Positions 31,965 through 42,757 of a stretch of 64,000 nt of DNA are shown here, one piece after another (position 1 is the stretch's first letter; each line of letters opens with the position of its first letter). The notes beneath the pieces are model-generated. The model saw only the letters and a list, made by a program, of their open reading frames with translations. It made no database searches and had not been told where the DNA came from. A program made the translations under genes and the position numbers. The stretch covers positions 62,001-126,000 of the forward strand of contig JAKSYS010000030.1 of the NCBI GenBank assembly GCA_022925895.1, read 5' to 3'. This DNA comes from Fragilaria crotonensis. Its lineage: Eukaryota > Bacillariophyta > Fragilariophyceae > Fragilariales > Fragilariaceae.

Positions 31965-32753
31965 CCATGTGCTAGCTCTCTTATCTTCAGCCCCAAAAGT
32001 ATCTACAGTGCCGCTTACACGCATGTCCCTCCTATCGCCACTTGCGATACACGAGTAAAGATAAATGCTTCGCCAGCCAAGGCACAGTTCGACGGCAACA
32101 CTGCAAAGCGAATATGTCTGTGTCACAGATGTCAGGTCTGAGAAACAGAGATTCTGTGACAGTTCAAGACCATGGCCACAGTCCATAGAAATGAGCAACT
32201 GACATCAATTGGTGTTTGGTGTCACATATGATGTGTGATGTGTCATGCGTCAGGCAATGTAAGGGAATCTGAAGAGGGTGGCACCAAATAAGATTCTGCA
32301 CATATCATACGGACAGCAGAACATTGTGATATCTGATATCTCTGCACTCTAGCCTCTACTGGAGACGCAGTACAAAAGTAATACCGGAACGGGTACACAT
32401 AGTCCGTGGATGCCCAGTACATTGTACTAGTACAACTATCGTACTGTGTACAGCATACCAGCACTGGAGTACTGCAACAACATTACCAGTACCCACGTGG
32501 AGTCGTTGTAAATGTACTGGTACCCGGTTACTGTAGTACTCGGGACTCGGGGTACAATTGTACTGGTACCGTTTTAGTGATCTCTACCGGTAGAAGGGCA
32601 CCAAGCGACCGCGCTTTACATCCACATTGATTGCAAGGCCGACTGCTGCAAGTTCAGGACGACGCGGTAGTCATTGTCTATGACGCATGAGTCAAACGTT
32701 AAAAGATGTAAATGGGACAGTTGTCTACAATGGAGTACATTCATATCAGAATG
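31965..32753. other. GTAC-rich intergenic spacer
   Basis: GTAC motifs are dense at about 32390-32580; CACATATGATG-type repeats are seen near 32220-32245. Upstream extension of the patatin frame to 32198 has no start support. Confidence 0.55.
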
Positions 32754-33809
32754 TTACAGGTCTACGTCTTCATCGTCTTTCTTCTTTTTCTTCACTTCAG
32801 CATTGTCCAGCTGCTTTTGAAGTCGATCTCGTTTCTCTCTAAGCATGTAGCTCGCCAGCTTAAGACGCTCAAAGACATCAGTTTCATCCATGGCTTGTAT
32901 CCGATAGGTGGCGTCCTGTTCCAGTAAAATCTCAGTCATGTACGACGCCCAGCTCACGGCAGCCAATTCTTTGGGAGATCGCCTTGAGAGGCTGTTGCCT
33001 CCAGCCGATCCCGAGACGTAACCCTGTGTATCAGTTTCCATAGAAATGCGATAGGCTTGCTGAAAGCGACGGCGGCGATCCAAAACTTGGTCGTCGTCAT
33101 CGTCGTCGTCATCCTCCAGGTCGTCAGCGAAGAATTTGTCGTCCAACTTGGCGACATTGATACGGCGCTCCATCTCCTCATCTTTTTCCGTGTCGGAATC
33201 CTCCGCAAGTTGATTTAATTTGTGCTCCAAGGCAGACAAGGTTACCATGACATCTTCAATCGTATCCGCCAACAAGTTTGGCAATTCCAAATTCGGAGGG
33301 AACTTATCTGTCAATTCCCTGCACACAGCTTTCAGGTACGGTGTCTCTTGAACAACATCCACGACCTGCGCCCTTCCAACCACTCGAATGGTGACAAAGA
33401 TACCAAAGCCGTCCATACGGTTGTACGCTTCGATGTCACACAGGGGCACGGTCTGAATAATCCCCGATTTTGCAATCAGCCCCATGGCTACCACACCTTC
33501 ATGATTTTCCATTGCGTCGTCAAAGAGCTTGATAAAGCGGTCTTCGTACAATCGAAGCTGCTTCGTCTCTCCTTGAAGAAGCACTTCTTCGTACGGAAAC
33601 GGGAGAATGCAAATGGATTTGGGAGGTCCTCCCTGCTCTCGACCCAGGCGTCGATTGTCACCTGTTCCGGGAAATTGAAAGTCCAAATCACGCCATTCGG
33701 AGATCCCCAACAGTTTCGATTCACGACATGGTGGAGATGCCGGCGGAAAAAAGGACCGGCATGATGGTACGACCAGCAGTAACGCAAGGAACAGCCACCC
33801 GAATCTCAT
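32754..33809 (-). CDS. LON substrate-binding-domain protein (no ATPase), predicted plastid
   Basis: The ATG at 33807-33809 gives 351 residues. The signal peptide MRFGWLFLALLLVVPSCRS is followed directly by FF, which fits the aromatic +1 residue of diatom plastid preproteins. The LON N-terminal fold reads ICILPFPYEEVLLQGETKQL, RFIKLFDDAMENHEGVVAMG, GFGIFVTIRVVGRAQVVDVV. A tract of about nine Asp residues and a Lys-rich C-terminus follow. No AAA+ ATPase or protease domain is present, so this is a stand-alone LON-domain protein like plant plastid homologues; such proteins may act as adaptors. The frame is intact. Confidence 0.8.
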   Translation of the reverse strand: MRFGWLFLALLLVVPSCRSFFPPASPPCRESKLLGISEWRDLDFQFPGTGDNRRLGREQGGPPKSICILPFPYEEVLLQGETKQLRLYEDRFIKLFDDAMENHEGVVAMGLIAKSGIIQTVPLCDIEAYNRMDGFGIFVTIRVVGRAQVVDVVQETPYLKAVCRELTDKFPPNLELPNLLADTIEDVMVTLSALEHKLNQLAEDSDTEKDEEMERRINVAKLDDKFFADDLEDDDDDDDDQVLDRRRRFQQAYRISMETDTQGYVSGSAGGNSLSRRSPKELAAVSWASYMTEILLEQDATYRIQAMDETDVFERLKLASYMLREKRDRLQKQLDNAEVKKKKKDDEDVDL

Positions 33810-34288
33810 GGCGATGCTATTCGGAAGGCTATTGGTGTGCAAAACACGTGTGATGTTCGATGCATATATGCATACGATCATGAAAACGAATTTCCAACAC
33901 ATCCGGGTTATTGCGAAAGCACCGTAGTTGATACAATTGATTACTGGTACTAATAGAGTAGTACTGTTACGAGAATGAAACAGAATGAACTATGATATGA
34001 GTGTAGTCTATGTTCTACGTATGTCGTACATTGTCCCGAGTCCCGAGTGCCGATGAGGACTGACGACTGACTCGCCATTCAGGTTTCTGGTTGACAGCAG
34101 GGAGCAGGGTGACTGAAGGGAAGCGGATCAATGAATTGCGAAGCCTATATTATTGGATGTTTTGGTTTCCGTTCTTAAATCGGTACTATACCAGCATGCT
34201 ATTAGTTGTAAGTGATTACGTCGGCCTTTAGCCGACGGCGAATCAAGGCTTTTTAAAACGATCATGCCCCTCATCCCCTATGAATCTA
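33810..34288. other. Intergenic spacer
   Basis: Small GTAC groups lie at about 33945-34035. Nothing else is recognised. Confidence 0.45.
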
Positions 34289-37281
34289 TCACCAGATCGA
34301 GGAAGAAGTCGTCGCCCCCCACCCTCCTCCGTTGGTGGCACCATTATTTGTATCGTCTTGGTCTGCCGGAATTGATCCAAACGCTCCTCCGAATGCACTC
34401 AGCGATGGCAAGGCTTCACCGAGAGCAGTTAATCCACCACGAGGGGCACCGGTAACTTGCTGAGTGGGCGCTACGCCGCCCCACAGCGAGCTTGGCTCAG
34501 GCTGAGTGAGTCCGAGGGACAGCGAATCGTGGATAGATGGGGCGATTCTGTTCTCCCAACTTCCCAAACCTAATGCTGAGGGCAATCCGATTCCAGGAGT
34601 TACCAACAAATCGTCTGCACCAGAAATACCTGTGACCGACGATGTTGCACTAGGAATATTTGAGTATGACGGTGCTGTCGTCGGTCCAACCATCAGCAAG
34701 TGGTCGAATCCATTGAGACCTGGTGGTGAATATGGTTGTGACCCAAACTGAGGAGCGAGCCCTTCGGACAGCAATGACGGCACGTCATTCATAGGTGCAC
34801 GATGGCTAATTCCGCCAATCGACGACAGCTCAGGAACAACGTAGCTGGCATGTGAGCCGACGGGAGGGTTGGATAGCCCTGGGGGCTGGAAATTAGTTGG
34901 AACGAATGCCCTGGCGGTTGCGCGAATCTCGCCCAATGGATTTAGATCACCCGCGAAAGCAAGCGGGTCGTTGCCAGTGACGCTAATCTCTGGTGGGTGC
35001 GGACTGCTGCCCATGAACTGAAAGCCCAGAGGTGTTGCACCGGTATGGTTGCCTCCCTGGAAGCTAGCCATGACGTGAGGGTCAAATGAATCTGCCTCAT
35101 TCATCCACTCATTCTGACCAACAATCCCACTTCCAAGGGATGACACTGTGGCATCTTCAGCAATGCCAGAGCTACCCACGCGAGAGAAATCTGCGCCAAT
35201 AGTTTCCATCCCTGGAGGATGCTTCTTGATGCTTGTCGTTAGATAACTATCGTTGGCGCCTTCTGCGGCAGCCTTCGGCCTTGTCAGAATCTTAAATGGA
35301 GCTGGCTGCTTGATTGGAGCAGTTGTGGCTCCTGTAAAAAGTCCATTCTTCGGAGCGTTAGCATTGATGTCTCCACTAGGTGTAGGTCGCGCTTTCGAAA
35401 ATTGTGAAAGTGATGGTCTCTCAGTGTCCAGCACGTAATTTGGGGCCACCTCGGGTACTTGAGTTATCGCGACGGGAGCATTTTGCACTGCGATCATCCT
35501 TTCTTGGGCTTGACGTACTTGTTCACGGTTGTTCCATTCACGATTGCGGCGTCGTTGCTCCTCTCTCTTTCGTGCCAAGCGTTGCTGCACCAATCGAGCT
35601 TCTTCTGCTTTTTGCAGCGCCTCCAGCCGTTCAATGTCCGCAGCTACTGTGCTCTCCGAAGCCACAGGATCGGCTGGTGCTTGCGGCGGAACAACTGGAG
35701 GTGGATTTGACGACGACAGTTCCGGTGGATCTTCGCCGGCCTCCTGGGCGAAGATCCACATGACCAAGTCATCCGCTGTTGCGCGATCTGTTCCTCCACA
35801 CGCCCTGGCTGCATCCGAAATCTGCTGGTTAGAGAAACCCATCCCTAGCAACGCTTCAATCATTGGGTCCTCCTGCTGGATCGGTGGCGCAGGGGCTGGA
35901 GGCGAACTCTGGTCCTGCTGCTGTTGTTGCTTCTTCTTTTCTTCTTTTTGCTTTTGGATGGCGATTTCTGTGCATCTTGTTGCTCTCCTGTGACCGATTC
36001 CTCCTTTGAACGTGCCGACGGAATATGACCATTCGCTGCCACATCATTGATTCGTTGGATCACAAATCGCAGATAGGTTTGATAAGCGCGTTGCCTGTCT
36101 CGACTAGATACGGCATCAGCGATGGCATCCGACAAGGCGGTCCCGACGGTTTTAACTTCGTCGTCCTTCCCTTCCACGAGAGCTTGGGCCAAGTCGATCG
36201 CTGTCATTGCTTTTCCGTCTCGACTTGACCTACTTTCATCTGTTATCGTGTCAACTTTGCAGCCATACCCCAGGAGAATATCCAACACCTTTCTCGAACC
36301 TGACAAGACTGCATAGTGTATAGGCGCGAACCCGGACTCTTCACAAGTACTATTCAAATAGGAATGATCAGCTTCGTCTTCGTCATCACTGTTATCATTA
36401 TGCTCCAATGCGAACTGAACAAAATAATAATCCCCAATGAAACAAGCTGTATGAAAGGAACTGCGACCAGTTTTTGCGGATATTGCAAAAAAAGCAGTGG
36501 ATGAGTTGTTGTTGATGAAATCCGCCAGTTTCAGTCGACAGTCGCTGCCTGTCTCAACAACATCTTTCGCCTTGGCCACACAGTTCGGTAACAGAGAATC
36601 AATATGCTCCTTGATGTCCTCACCCTTCTTGAAAGGTGACTCTCCCAGTAATCCCTGTAATTTGGTAGCATCGTGCGACTGACACGCTGCCACCACGCGT
36701 GATTTCCATGAAGTGGTCAACTTTTCTTGTTTCTTGACTGCAGCTTCTGCAGCCTTTTCAGAAGCCTCTCTACGGAGTCGCTCTTTTTTCCGTTGCTTCT
36801 TTTCTCGTTTCTTGGCTGCCTTGTGCTCCCTTTCCTCTTCTTCTCTTTTCTCGTCCCGTGCCACTTGTTCCAAGTCTTTCCATTCCGAAGGATCAATCGC
36901 AGGTCGTTTGGTATCATCGTCATAGTCATATTCGTAGTCTTCTTCTTCGTCGTCGTCATCATCATCATCTTCATCATCGTCGTCGTCGTCATCTTCGTAG
37001 TCCATGAAGTCCTCCGGTGGCATGTACATGCTAGCCGCTTTCGCTGCTGCCAATGCACTTGGAGGCCACTCCTTGTCTTTGGAACCAAACATGAAACTGA
37101 CCGAAGACTTCTTTCCAGCCATACCCATAATTTCTGCAAACATTCCCATGAGAGCCTTCACTTCTTCGGGCGAACACGGAGGATCGCGATCCACCTTGGC
37201 TGCAGCATCGCTCAAGTGCGAAAAGTATTGAGCGGCAACATCCGGTGGAATGCGTTTGTTCCGTTTTTTGTTGTTCGACAT
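34289..37281 (-). CDS. Ankyrin-repeat / UBA-domain protein (one frame break)
   Basis: The ATG is at 37279-37281. The N-terminal part has a helical segment, a tract of more than 20 acidic residues and a long charged coiled coil (EEEEREHKAAKKREKKQRKK). Ankyrin-like repeats follow (SSFHTACFIGDYYFVQFALE and FAPIHYAVLSGSRKVLDILL). After a Lys/Gln-rich linker the frame shifts at an A-run (35937-35940) into a UBA domain, MIEALLGMGFSNQQISDAAR to DDLVMWIFAQE. The C-terminal half is low complexity (Pro, Ser, Gly) with an Arg-rich helix REEQRRRNREWNNREQVRQA. Total length is about 1000 residues. One more A in the run joins both parts. UBA binds ubiquitin; the ankyrin part suggests a scaffold or adaptor, nuclear or cytosolic. 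Confidence 0.75.
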
Positions 37282-37871
37282 GGCCTATAGTTACTAATCG
37301 TTTGTCCCTTTTGTTCTAAAGTAGAGACTTGTGCGGAAGTATCACGACGTATCTGCCGTTCTTCGTCTTTTCTAACCAAACCAACGTCAGATTACTAGAG
37401 CACAGTGATCACAAGCAGCAATGCAATGGAAGTAGACAGCGGAACTCGTCTGGCAGATACAGGCACTGCGCATCACCTATATGTATACCTACATATACAT
37501 GAAGGAATTACGCGGGAATTTTGACGCCCAGTGCTTCCGTGGCTGGTGTTGGGGTGGGATTTGTGAACGGTGGACGGGCGATGACATAGGTGCTTCAAGA
37601 CGTCACCAACGGGGCGAGGCAAGACAGATATAGTACCCGCCGTGAGGTTTGAGTGTTTGAGAGCTCGACCAATACTGGCCACTGGCCACTGGCCAACCTT
37701 CACAATCGTAGTGCTGGTACTACATCTACTTAGTATGATACCCAGGTATCAGTATAGCGTCGTTGCAGGAAAGGCACTGTTCCTTGAAACGTGCTAACAG
37801 ATTCGAGATTCGAGCTTTTAGGCAAACCCACAATGACAAGAATTTCCTAAGAAAAGCGATGCTGCTTGTGA
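37282..37871. other. Intergenic, divergent promoter region
   Basis: 590 nt between the divergent ankyrin/UBA and PH-START genes. It contains CATATACAT-like runs near 37480-37500 and a triplicated GGCCACT at about 37675-37693. No gene is supported. Confidence 0.5.
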
Positions 37872-40226
37872 ATGAGTAACTGTCAATTCTGCATTTGTCC
37901 TCCTGCCAAGTACACTGGTCGTAAACGTGATCTATTGCAGCCCGTTCAACACCAATCAATATCTCTTGAGGCACGAGAGACAATGGCGGATCATCAAGGA
38001 GTCCTCTACAAACGTCGCGACGTTTTCACGCGACAATGGCGACCTAGATGGTTCGACTTGCAATCTCAAACTGGAATTCTGACTTACTATCTATTTTCGA
38101 ACAACGAGCCACCGGCAATTGTTGTGGGATCCACCCCCCTGCGACCGTCCACTTCCCAGCAACATGACGAGTCAGTCCAGTACGACGTGGTCCCACGAGG
38201 AACCATTTACTTGCGAGGCTGTCAGGTCCGCGCGGCAGATGAATGGAGTCGTCCAAATGATAATTTGTATTGTTTTGTAATTGCTGCTCCGGATTCAAAT
38301 GCACCCCCATGCTGTTTAGCAACGACGACTGCCGAAGAACGCGATGTATGGATCGCCAAGATTCTGCGCGTTTGCACTGACAGTGGCAACGATGAGGAGG
38401 GAGATGCGGTTGACTACGAGGTGCAGACGGAATTAACAGAAAACGTTTCACAGCAGGAGATCATACGTACCGACAGCCAATGCGGCTGGAGCGATGCAGA
38501 ACCTGGGGTGGCAACAGCTGGGCTGGAACCTGCAATGAAAAGTAGAATTAATGCAGCACTTGACAAGTATTTGCCATACACGGACGATGGACCCGAATGG
38601 AGCCTTATGTTTGAAGATAAAGATGGTGTCACAGCATTTGAGCGAAATGGGACCATGATCAAGAGTGTTGCAACTTTGGATCACCACCCAAAGCAAATTT
38701 TCAATCTCGTCGCAGACATAAAGCGGCGAAGAGAATACGAAAAGAATGTTCGATACGATGAACGCGTGAAGCGGTGCAATTCTCACACATTTATTGACTA
38801 TTACGCCTATCAGCCTGTTTGGCCAACGACAGCAAGGGAGTTTCTGGTTTTGTTTCATTGGAGAGTCGTCAAGAGTCAAGACAACAAGAAAGCCATTGTT
38901 CTCATTGGATTTTCCTACCCCGAAGGGAACAGTTTGCGACCACCAACTGACGATCACGTTCGGGCTGATTTGGAGGTTTCGCTCTTCCTTCTGGAGCTTT
39001 GCGGCGAGAATAAGACCAAGGCAACTCGCATCATCTCATACGATCTCTGCGGTAACATCCCGCGTTCGTTGACGAACAGCATTATGCAGCAACAAGCAAC
39101 CATGCCCCACATCATCTCCAGTTTTCTCAAGTGTAACGAACCGATACCACACTCTCAATTATCCGAAGGAGACATCACCGATACAATCCTTGCTATTGAA
39201 ATCATTGATCGCCTCCCTGATGATGCCGATGGTCTTGATTGCGTCCGTCGCAGGTTGCTTTTCGACAGCAGCGTGTCTTCCACTGTCGACGACGAGGAAC
39301 CATCAGGCGTTCCAGTTCCTGAACCCGAAAAGAAACTTGGAGAAGACGAAGACTTATCTAAACCCTCAGCGCTTCTCGTTGCACTGATCTTGATGACGCC
39401 ATTGGTATTATACAACCTTATCGACAGTCCCAAAAAGGAGTTGGCATTCATGGTGTCAGCATTCGTCGCAGTCAGGGTAGTTGCCTTGTTATACTTGGGA
39501 ACACCTCTTCCCGAGCATGATTACACTGGCATCGTTACTTGTCGCCTCTCAGTCAACTTGCGTGGCTTTCTCAGCTTTCTCGCAAAACGACGAGATGACG
39601 GCGTGTCTCGTGATGGACCGGAGCCGTCCGTGGTCCCTTTGGTGATGAAGGCCGTCGGCAAGGCCTTGGCAGAGACCGATGGCATGAATTGCAAGTATGC
39701 AAGTATTCCGCTGTTGGGCGTGAGCGGGTGTTTTTTTCGTCAAGATGTTGCTGTGTCTGTCTTTGGTACGAGCAATTCCGCCAAGGAGCGGGTAATCACA
39801 ATATCCGGCGTTGACAACATGGCAATCGACAGCATCGCATCCGAAATCGAAAAAAGAAGTGAGAAAAGAGCGTGGGAGTCCTCTAGTGTCTGGGTGAAAG
39901 CCATGCATATTGTGCGCAGCTCACTTGGCCTAAATCAAGAAGAAACCCTTGGTAGCTGTTTGGTTGTTACGAGTCCCGATTCTGAAGGATATGATATCGA
40001 TATCGGAGTGGCCCCTCCCCAAATTCAACGCGGTGATACTGGTCGGTGGTGTTCGAATGAGCAAGCAGCCATGGCCCAAATCACTGGCTTCTCCCGCTCA
40101 TCGCATGAAACCTCGCCGCCGTTGTTGGCAGTAACTATATCGGTGCAATGTCCTGCTTGCAGTGTTGCTGAATGTAGGCGATTCGCAGAGCGCGTTCAAG
40201 AACTCATCGAACTGGCCGATATGTGA
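37872..40226 (+). CDS. PH and START domain lipid-transfer-type membrane protein
   Basis: ATG 37983 (MADHQGVLYKRRDVFTRQW) begins right at the PH domain and is the likely start; 37872 is also open. The PH domain has W-R-P-R-W-F-D-L and ends in the C-terminal helix TTTAEERDVWIAKILRV. The START domain spans about residues 215-400: GPEWSLMFEDKDGVTAFERN, IKSVATLDHHPKQIFNLVAD, DYYAYQPVWPTTAREFLVLF. Two hydrophobic helices follow (ALLVALILMTPLVLYNLI, LAFMVSAFVAVRVVALLYLG), then a C-terminal domain of about 230 residues I do not recognise. PH-START proteins carry lipids between membranes, as CERT does. The membrane anchor suggests a fixed position at a contact site. The frame is intact. Confidence 0.85.
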   Translation: MSNCQFCICPPAKYTGRKRDLLQPVQHQSISLEARETMADHQGVLYKRRDVFTRQWRPRWFDLQSQTGILTYYLFSNNEPPAIVVGSTPLRPSTSQQHDESVQYDVVPRGTIYLRGCQVRAADEWSRPNDNLYCFVIAAPDSNAPPCCLATTTAEERDVWIAKILRVCTDSGNDEEGDAVDYEVQTELTENVSQQEIIRTDSQCGWSDAEPGVATAGLEPAMKSRINAALDKYLPYTDDGPEWSLMFEDKDGVTAFERNGTMIKSVATLDHHPKQIFNLVADIKRRREYEKNVRYDERVKRCNSHTFIDYYAYQPVWPTTAREFLVLFHWRVVKSQDNKKAIVLIGFSYPEGNSLRPPTDDHVRADLEVSLFLLELCGENKTKATRIISYDLCGNIPRSLTNSIMQQQATMPHIISSFLKCNEPIPHSQLSEGDITDTILAIEIIDRLPDDADGLDCVRRRLLFDSSVSSTVDDEEPSGVPVPEPEKKLGEDEDLSKPSALLVALILMTPLVLYNLIDSPKKELAFMVSAFVAVRVVALLYLGTPLPEHDYTGIVTCRLSVNLRGFLSFLAKRRDDGVSRDGPEPSVVPLVMKAVGKALAETDGMNCKYASIPLLGVSGCFFRQDVAVSVFGTSNSAKERVITISGVDNMAIDSIASEIEKRSEKRAWESSSVWVKAMHIVRSSLGLNQEETLGSCLVVTSPDSEGYDIDIGVAPPQIQRGDTGRWCSNEQAAMAQITGFSRSSHETSPPLLAVTISVQCPACSVAECRRFAERVQELIELADM

Positions 40227-40740
40227 TTTGCACATTGAACTCTCGTGCAAGCTTCTTAGAGACTTACTCTCAACGAAATTGCAATTGACACAATGTTTTG
40301 TTTGCCAATCAATTAAAGGACAGGAATCATTTGAATGCTTTACATGTCAAGCTGCACTAGTATTTGATCTTGGTATCGAGCACAGCTGTGCTCTCAGTCT
40401 CAAGATCCTCCAAGACGTTGGATCGCGAAGAAAGTGATGCAATGCATAGAGCACAGTATCGTATCTGCTGTCTTCGGAGTTCGGCAGGACCGCATCCATG
40501 TCGCGTCTGAAGTGCCAGTACCGGTGGAGTGTAGTCCAAAACTTCTTCATGCGCACAGCTACGTATCGTACTAAGTAGCCCTGGTATGGTGCAGTTTGGA
40601 TTACTAAATACGAACTATGCTGGATGCTGGTCACTGCACACTGCACAGCGACATAGAATCCATAATCCATGTTCTTTCCATAATATAGGTCTTCACATAT
40701 AAATTTTATATCTACATATCCTACTATATCCTACTATATT
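40227..40740. other. Intergenic, entry to the repeat cluster
   Basis: No gene seen. ATATCCTACTATATCC-like tandem runs lie near 40710-40740. Confidence 0.45.
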
Positions 40741-41317
40741 ATAAATTAATTGTGTGCGTGTGTGCGTGCGTGCGTCTGTTACGGAGTATGACCACTCTGG
40801 GGTACTGGATCAAATGTTGCACTGTTACGTGGATTACATGTACTACAGGTCTACAGTACATAAACGGACGGTAATTTATGTTGAAACGGAGTATGACCAC
40901 TCTGGGGTACAAGTACTGGATCAAATGTTGCACTGTTACGTGGATTACATGTACTACAGGTCTACAGTACATAAACGGACGGTAATTTATGTTGAAACGA
41001 CAGTGTGTTACGTTACTGAACTACAATACTGTACGAATTCAAAGTTACTGGATGGAATACTCATTGAATTTGCTGTGAACAGGTTGCTTGACAAATGCTA
41101 CTGTAAAATATACCGTGCGATGAACTGCAATACTGGGGCATGATAAGCACCAGGTACCTGGTACTGTACTTCATGAAGTTTCCTACGTTGGTACCATGGT
41201 ACTGCATACTGTAGGGGAAAAAAGTAGTAGTACGGAGTACGACCAGGTTGGGGGTACTGTACGTCCAGTTTCCTGTAGTAGACACTCCGATCAAATGTGA
41301 GGCACCCACTAGTTGTA
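40741..41317 (+). repeat. Repeat family R1, copy A
   Basis: It starts with a (GT/GC)n tract (TTGTGTGCGTGTGTGCGTGC) and ends near GAGGCACCCACTAG. Inside, about 100 bp beginning GAGTATGACCACTCTGG are tandemly duplicated (40783-40887 and 40890-41000). The same sequence recurs as copy B downstream and inverted as copy C near 52 kb. Short frames in it are by-products. No coding function or superfamily can be assigned, and no clear terminal repeats were found. Confidence 0.75.
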
Positions 41318-42375
41318 AACTAATTGTGTGCGTGCGTGTGTGCGTGCGTGCGTCTGTTACGGAGTATGACCACTCTGGGGTACTGGATCAAATGTTGCAC
41401 TGTTACGTGGATTACATGTACTACAGGTCTACAGTACATAAACGGACGGTAATTTATGTCGAAACGACAGTGTGTTACGTTACTGAACTACAATACTGTA
41501 CGAATTCAAAGTTACTGGATGGAATACTCATTGAATTTGCTGTGAACAGGTTGCTTGACAAATGCTACCACATAAAAAGTGGAGCCGTTATTTTAACCCC
41601 GTTGTGGACTAAAGATATCTCGCTCAAAAATGCTTTGATTTCAAGTCTGTTTGCTTACAAATAGTGTTCAATGTTCTTGACTATCCAGTGCATTAATCAT
41701 TCTTGTACTGAAGCAAGAATTGACAAAGTTGTTGCTGAACTTGCGAAGCTCATTTTTGCATTTATTGGCTCCAGGCACTTCATTTAAATGTATACGTACC
41801 TTAAGACATTTTTTAGGCATCGGTTGAGATTTTTCACCCCATTTGACCATGATTTCTCGTACTAGGTTTTTACTGCTACAGAGTTTTTCCCTATTGGTGG
41901 TACGCGATCAATGAGGTGAAAACCCGAAGGGGTGAAAAATTGCCGACCCTCAACATGCAGTTGCATTCACAACCCCAGTTTACTAATCGGTTCATTAACC
42001 GCTCTAGATGACATTGCTGTATTGCATATCAGAGATCAACTCGGCTGTGCTTATGTCCATTGAATTCTTGAAATTGAGTGACTTCTTTGTAGGAGGAGTC
42101 GAAAAAACCCCGTTTAACGGCTCCAGCGGTCGAAACGGCTCCAAGCACTTTGTATGTGGTACTGTAAAATATACCGTGCGATGAACTGCAATACTTGGGC
42201 ATGATAAGCACCAGGTACCTGGTACTGTACTTCATGAAGTTTCCTACGTTGGTATCATGGTACTGCATACTGTAGGGGAAAAAAGTAGTGGTACGGAGTA
42301 CGACCAGGTTGGGGGTACTGTACGTCCAGTTTCCTGTAGTAGACACTCCGATCAAATGTGAGGCACCCACTAGCT
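41318..42375 (+). repeat. Repeat family R1, copy B, split by a MITE
   Basis: The first half (to 41567) and second half (from 42160) match copy A in order and orientation. Only one of the two internal 100-bp units is present. The interruption is the 592-bp element described separately. It ends GAGGCACCCACTAG as copy A does. Confidence 0.8.
41568..42159. mobile_element. Non-autonomous DNA transposon (MITE), TA target, Tc1/mariner-like
   Basis: 592 bp inserted in repeat copy B and absent at the matching place of copy A (41099-41100). It starts CCACATAAAAAGTGGAGCCG and ends with the imperfect complement (AAGCACTTTGTATGTGG). It is flanked by TA on both sides (41566-41567 and 42160-42161); removing it plus one TA recreates the copy A sequence. 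TA duplication is the mark of Tc1/mariner-type transposases. It contains no long ORF, so it would need a transposase from elsewhere. Confidence 0.85.
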
Positions 42376-42757
42376 AGTATATCAAAAATGGGTACCTGGT
42401 AGCTACTCCAGTACTTTTTGTACTACCCGGTACTTGTAGTACGTTGCAAGAGTACAGGTTACTACGTACTGTAGTATCATACAACTACAGTAGCTACTTG
42501 TGTATAGTAGTACTGGGCGACAGAGAAAAGGCGCGAAACTCTACATACGGCAACGGAACTTCCTTCGATGTATCGCCATGTCATGTGCTTCACGATCTTC
42601 GTCATCAACCGAAACACCATCTCAAGTACTGACGGCAATCGACGCCGCTTCCTGATGCCCTACTGCTCGGAGATTGGTACACTCACGCCTCTTTATCTCC
42701 TGCTTCGTTTCTTGGTTCAGCCCGACAACCTCGTTCGCGCAACGACGAGCAACGACA
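42376..42757. other. GTAC-rich spacer
   Basis: Eight or more GTAC motifs lie at 42390-42510. The DNA-glycosylase leader follows. Nothing else is seen. Confidence 0.5.

Noticed and set aside
35860-37281. Two separate genes for the ankyrin and UBA parts
   Set aside because: The frame after the A-run is open upstream of the UBA Met and continues the Lys/Gln linker; there is no promoter space, so one gene with a one-base error is simpler.
40754-42370. Repeated ORFs of 77-139 codons in the R1 repeats
   Set aside because: The same peptides recur because the DNA repeats; the (GT)n start and lack of conservation pressure on codon positions argue against coding.
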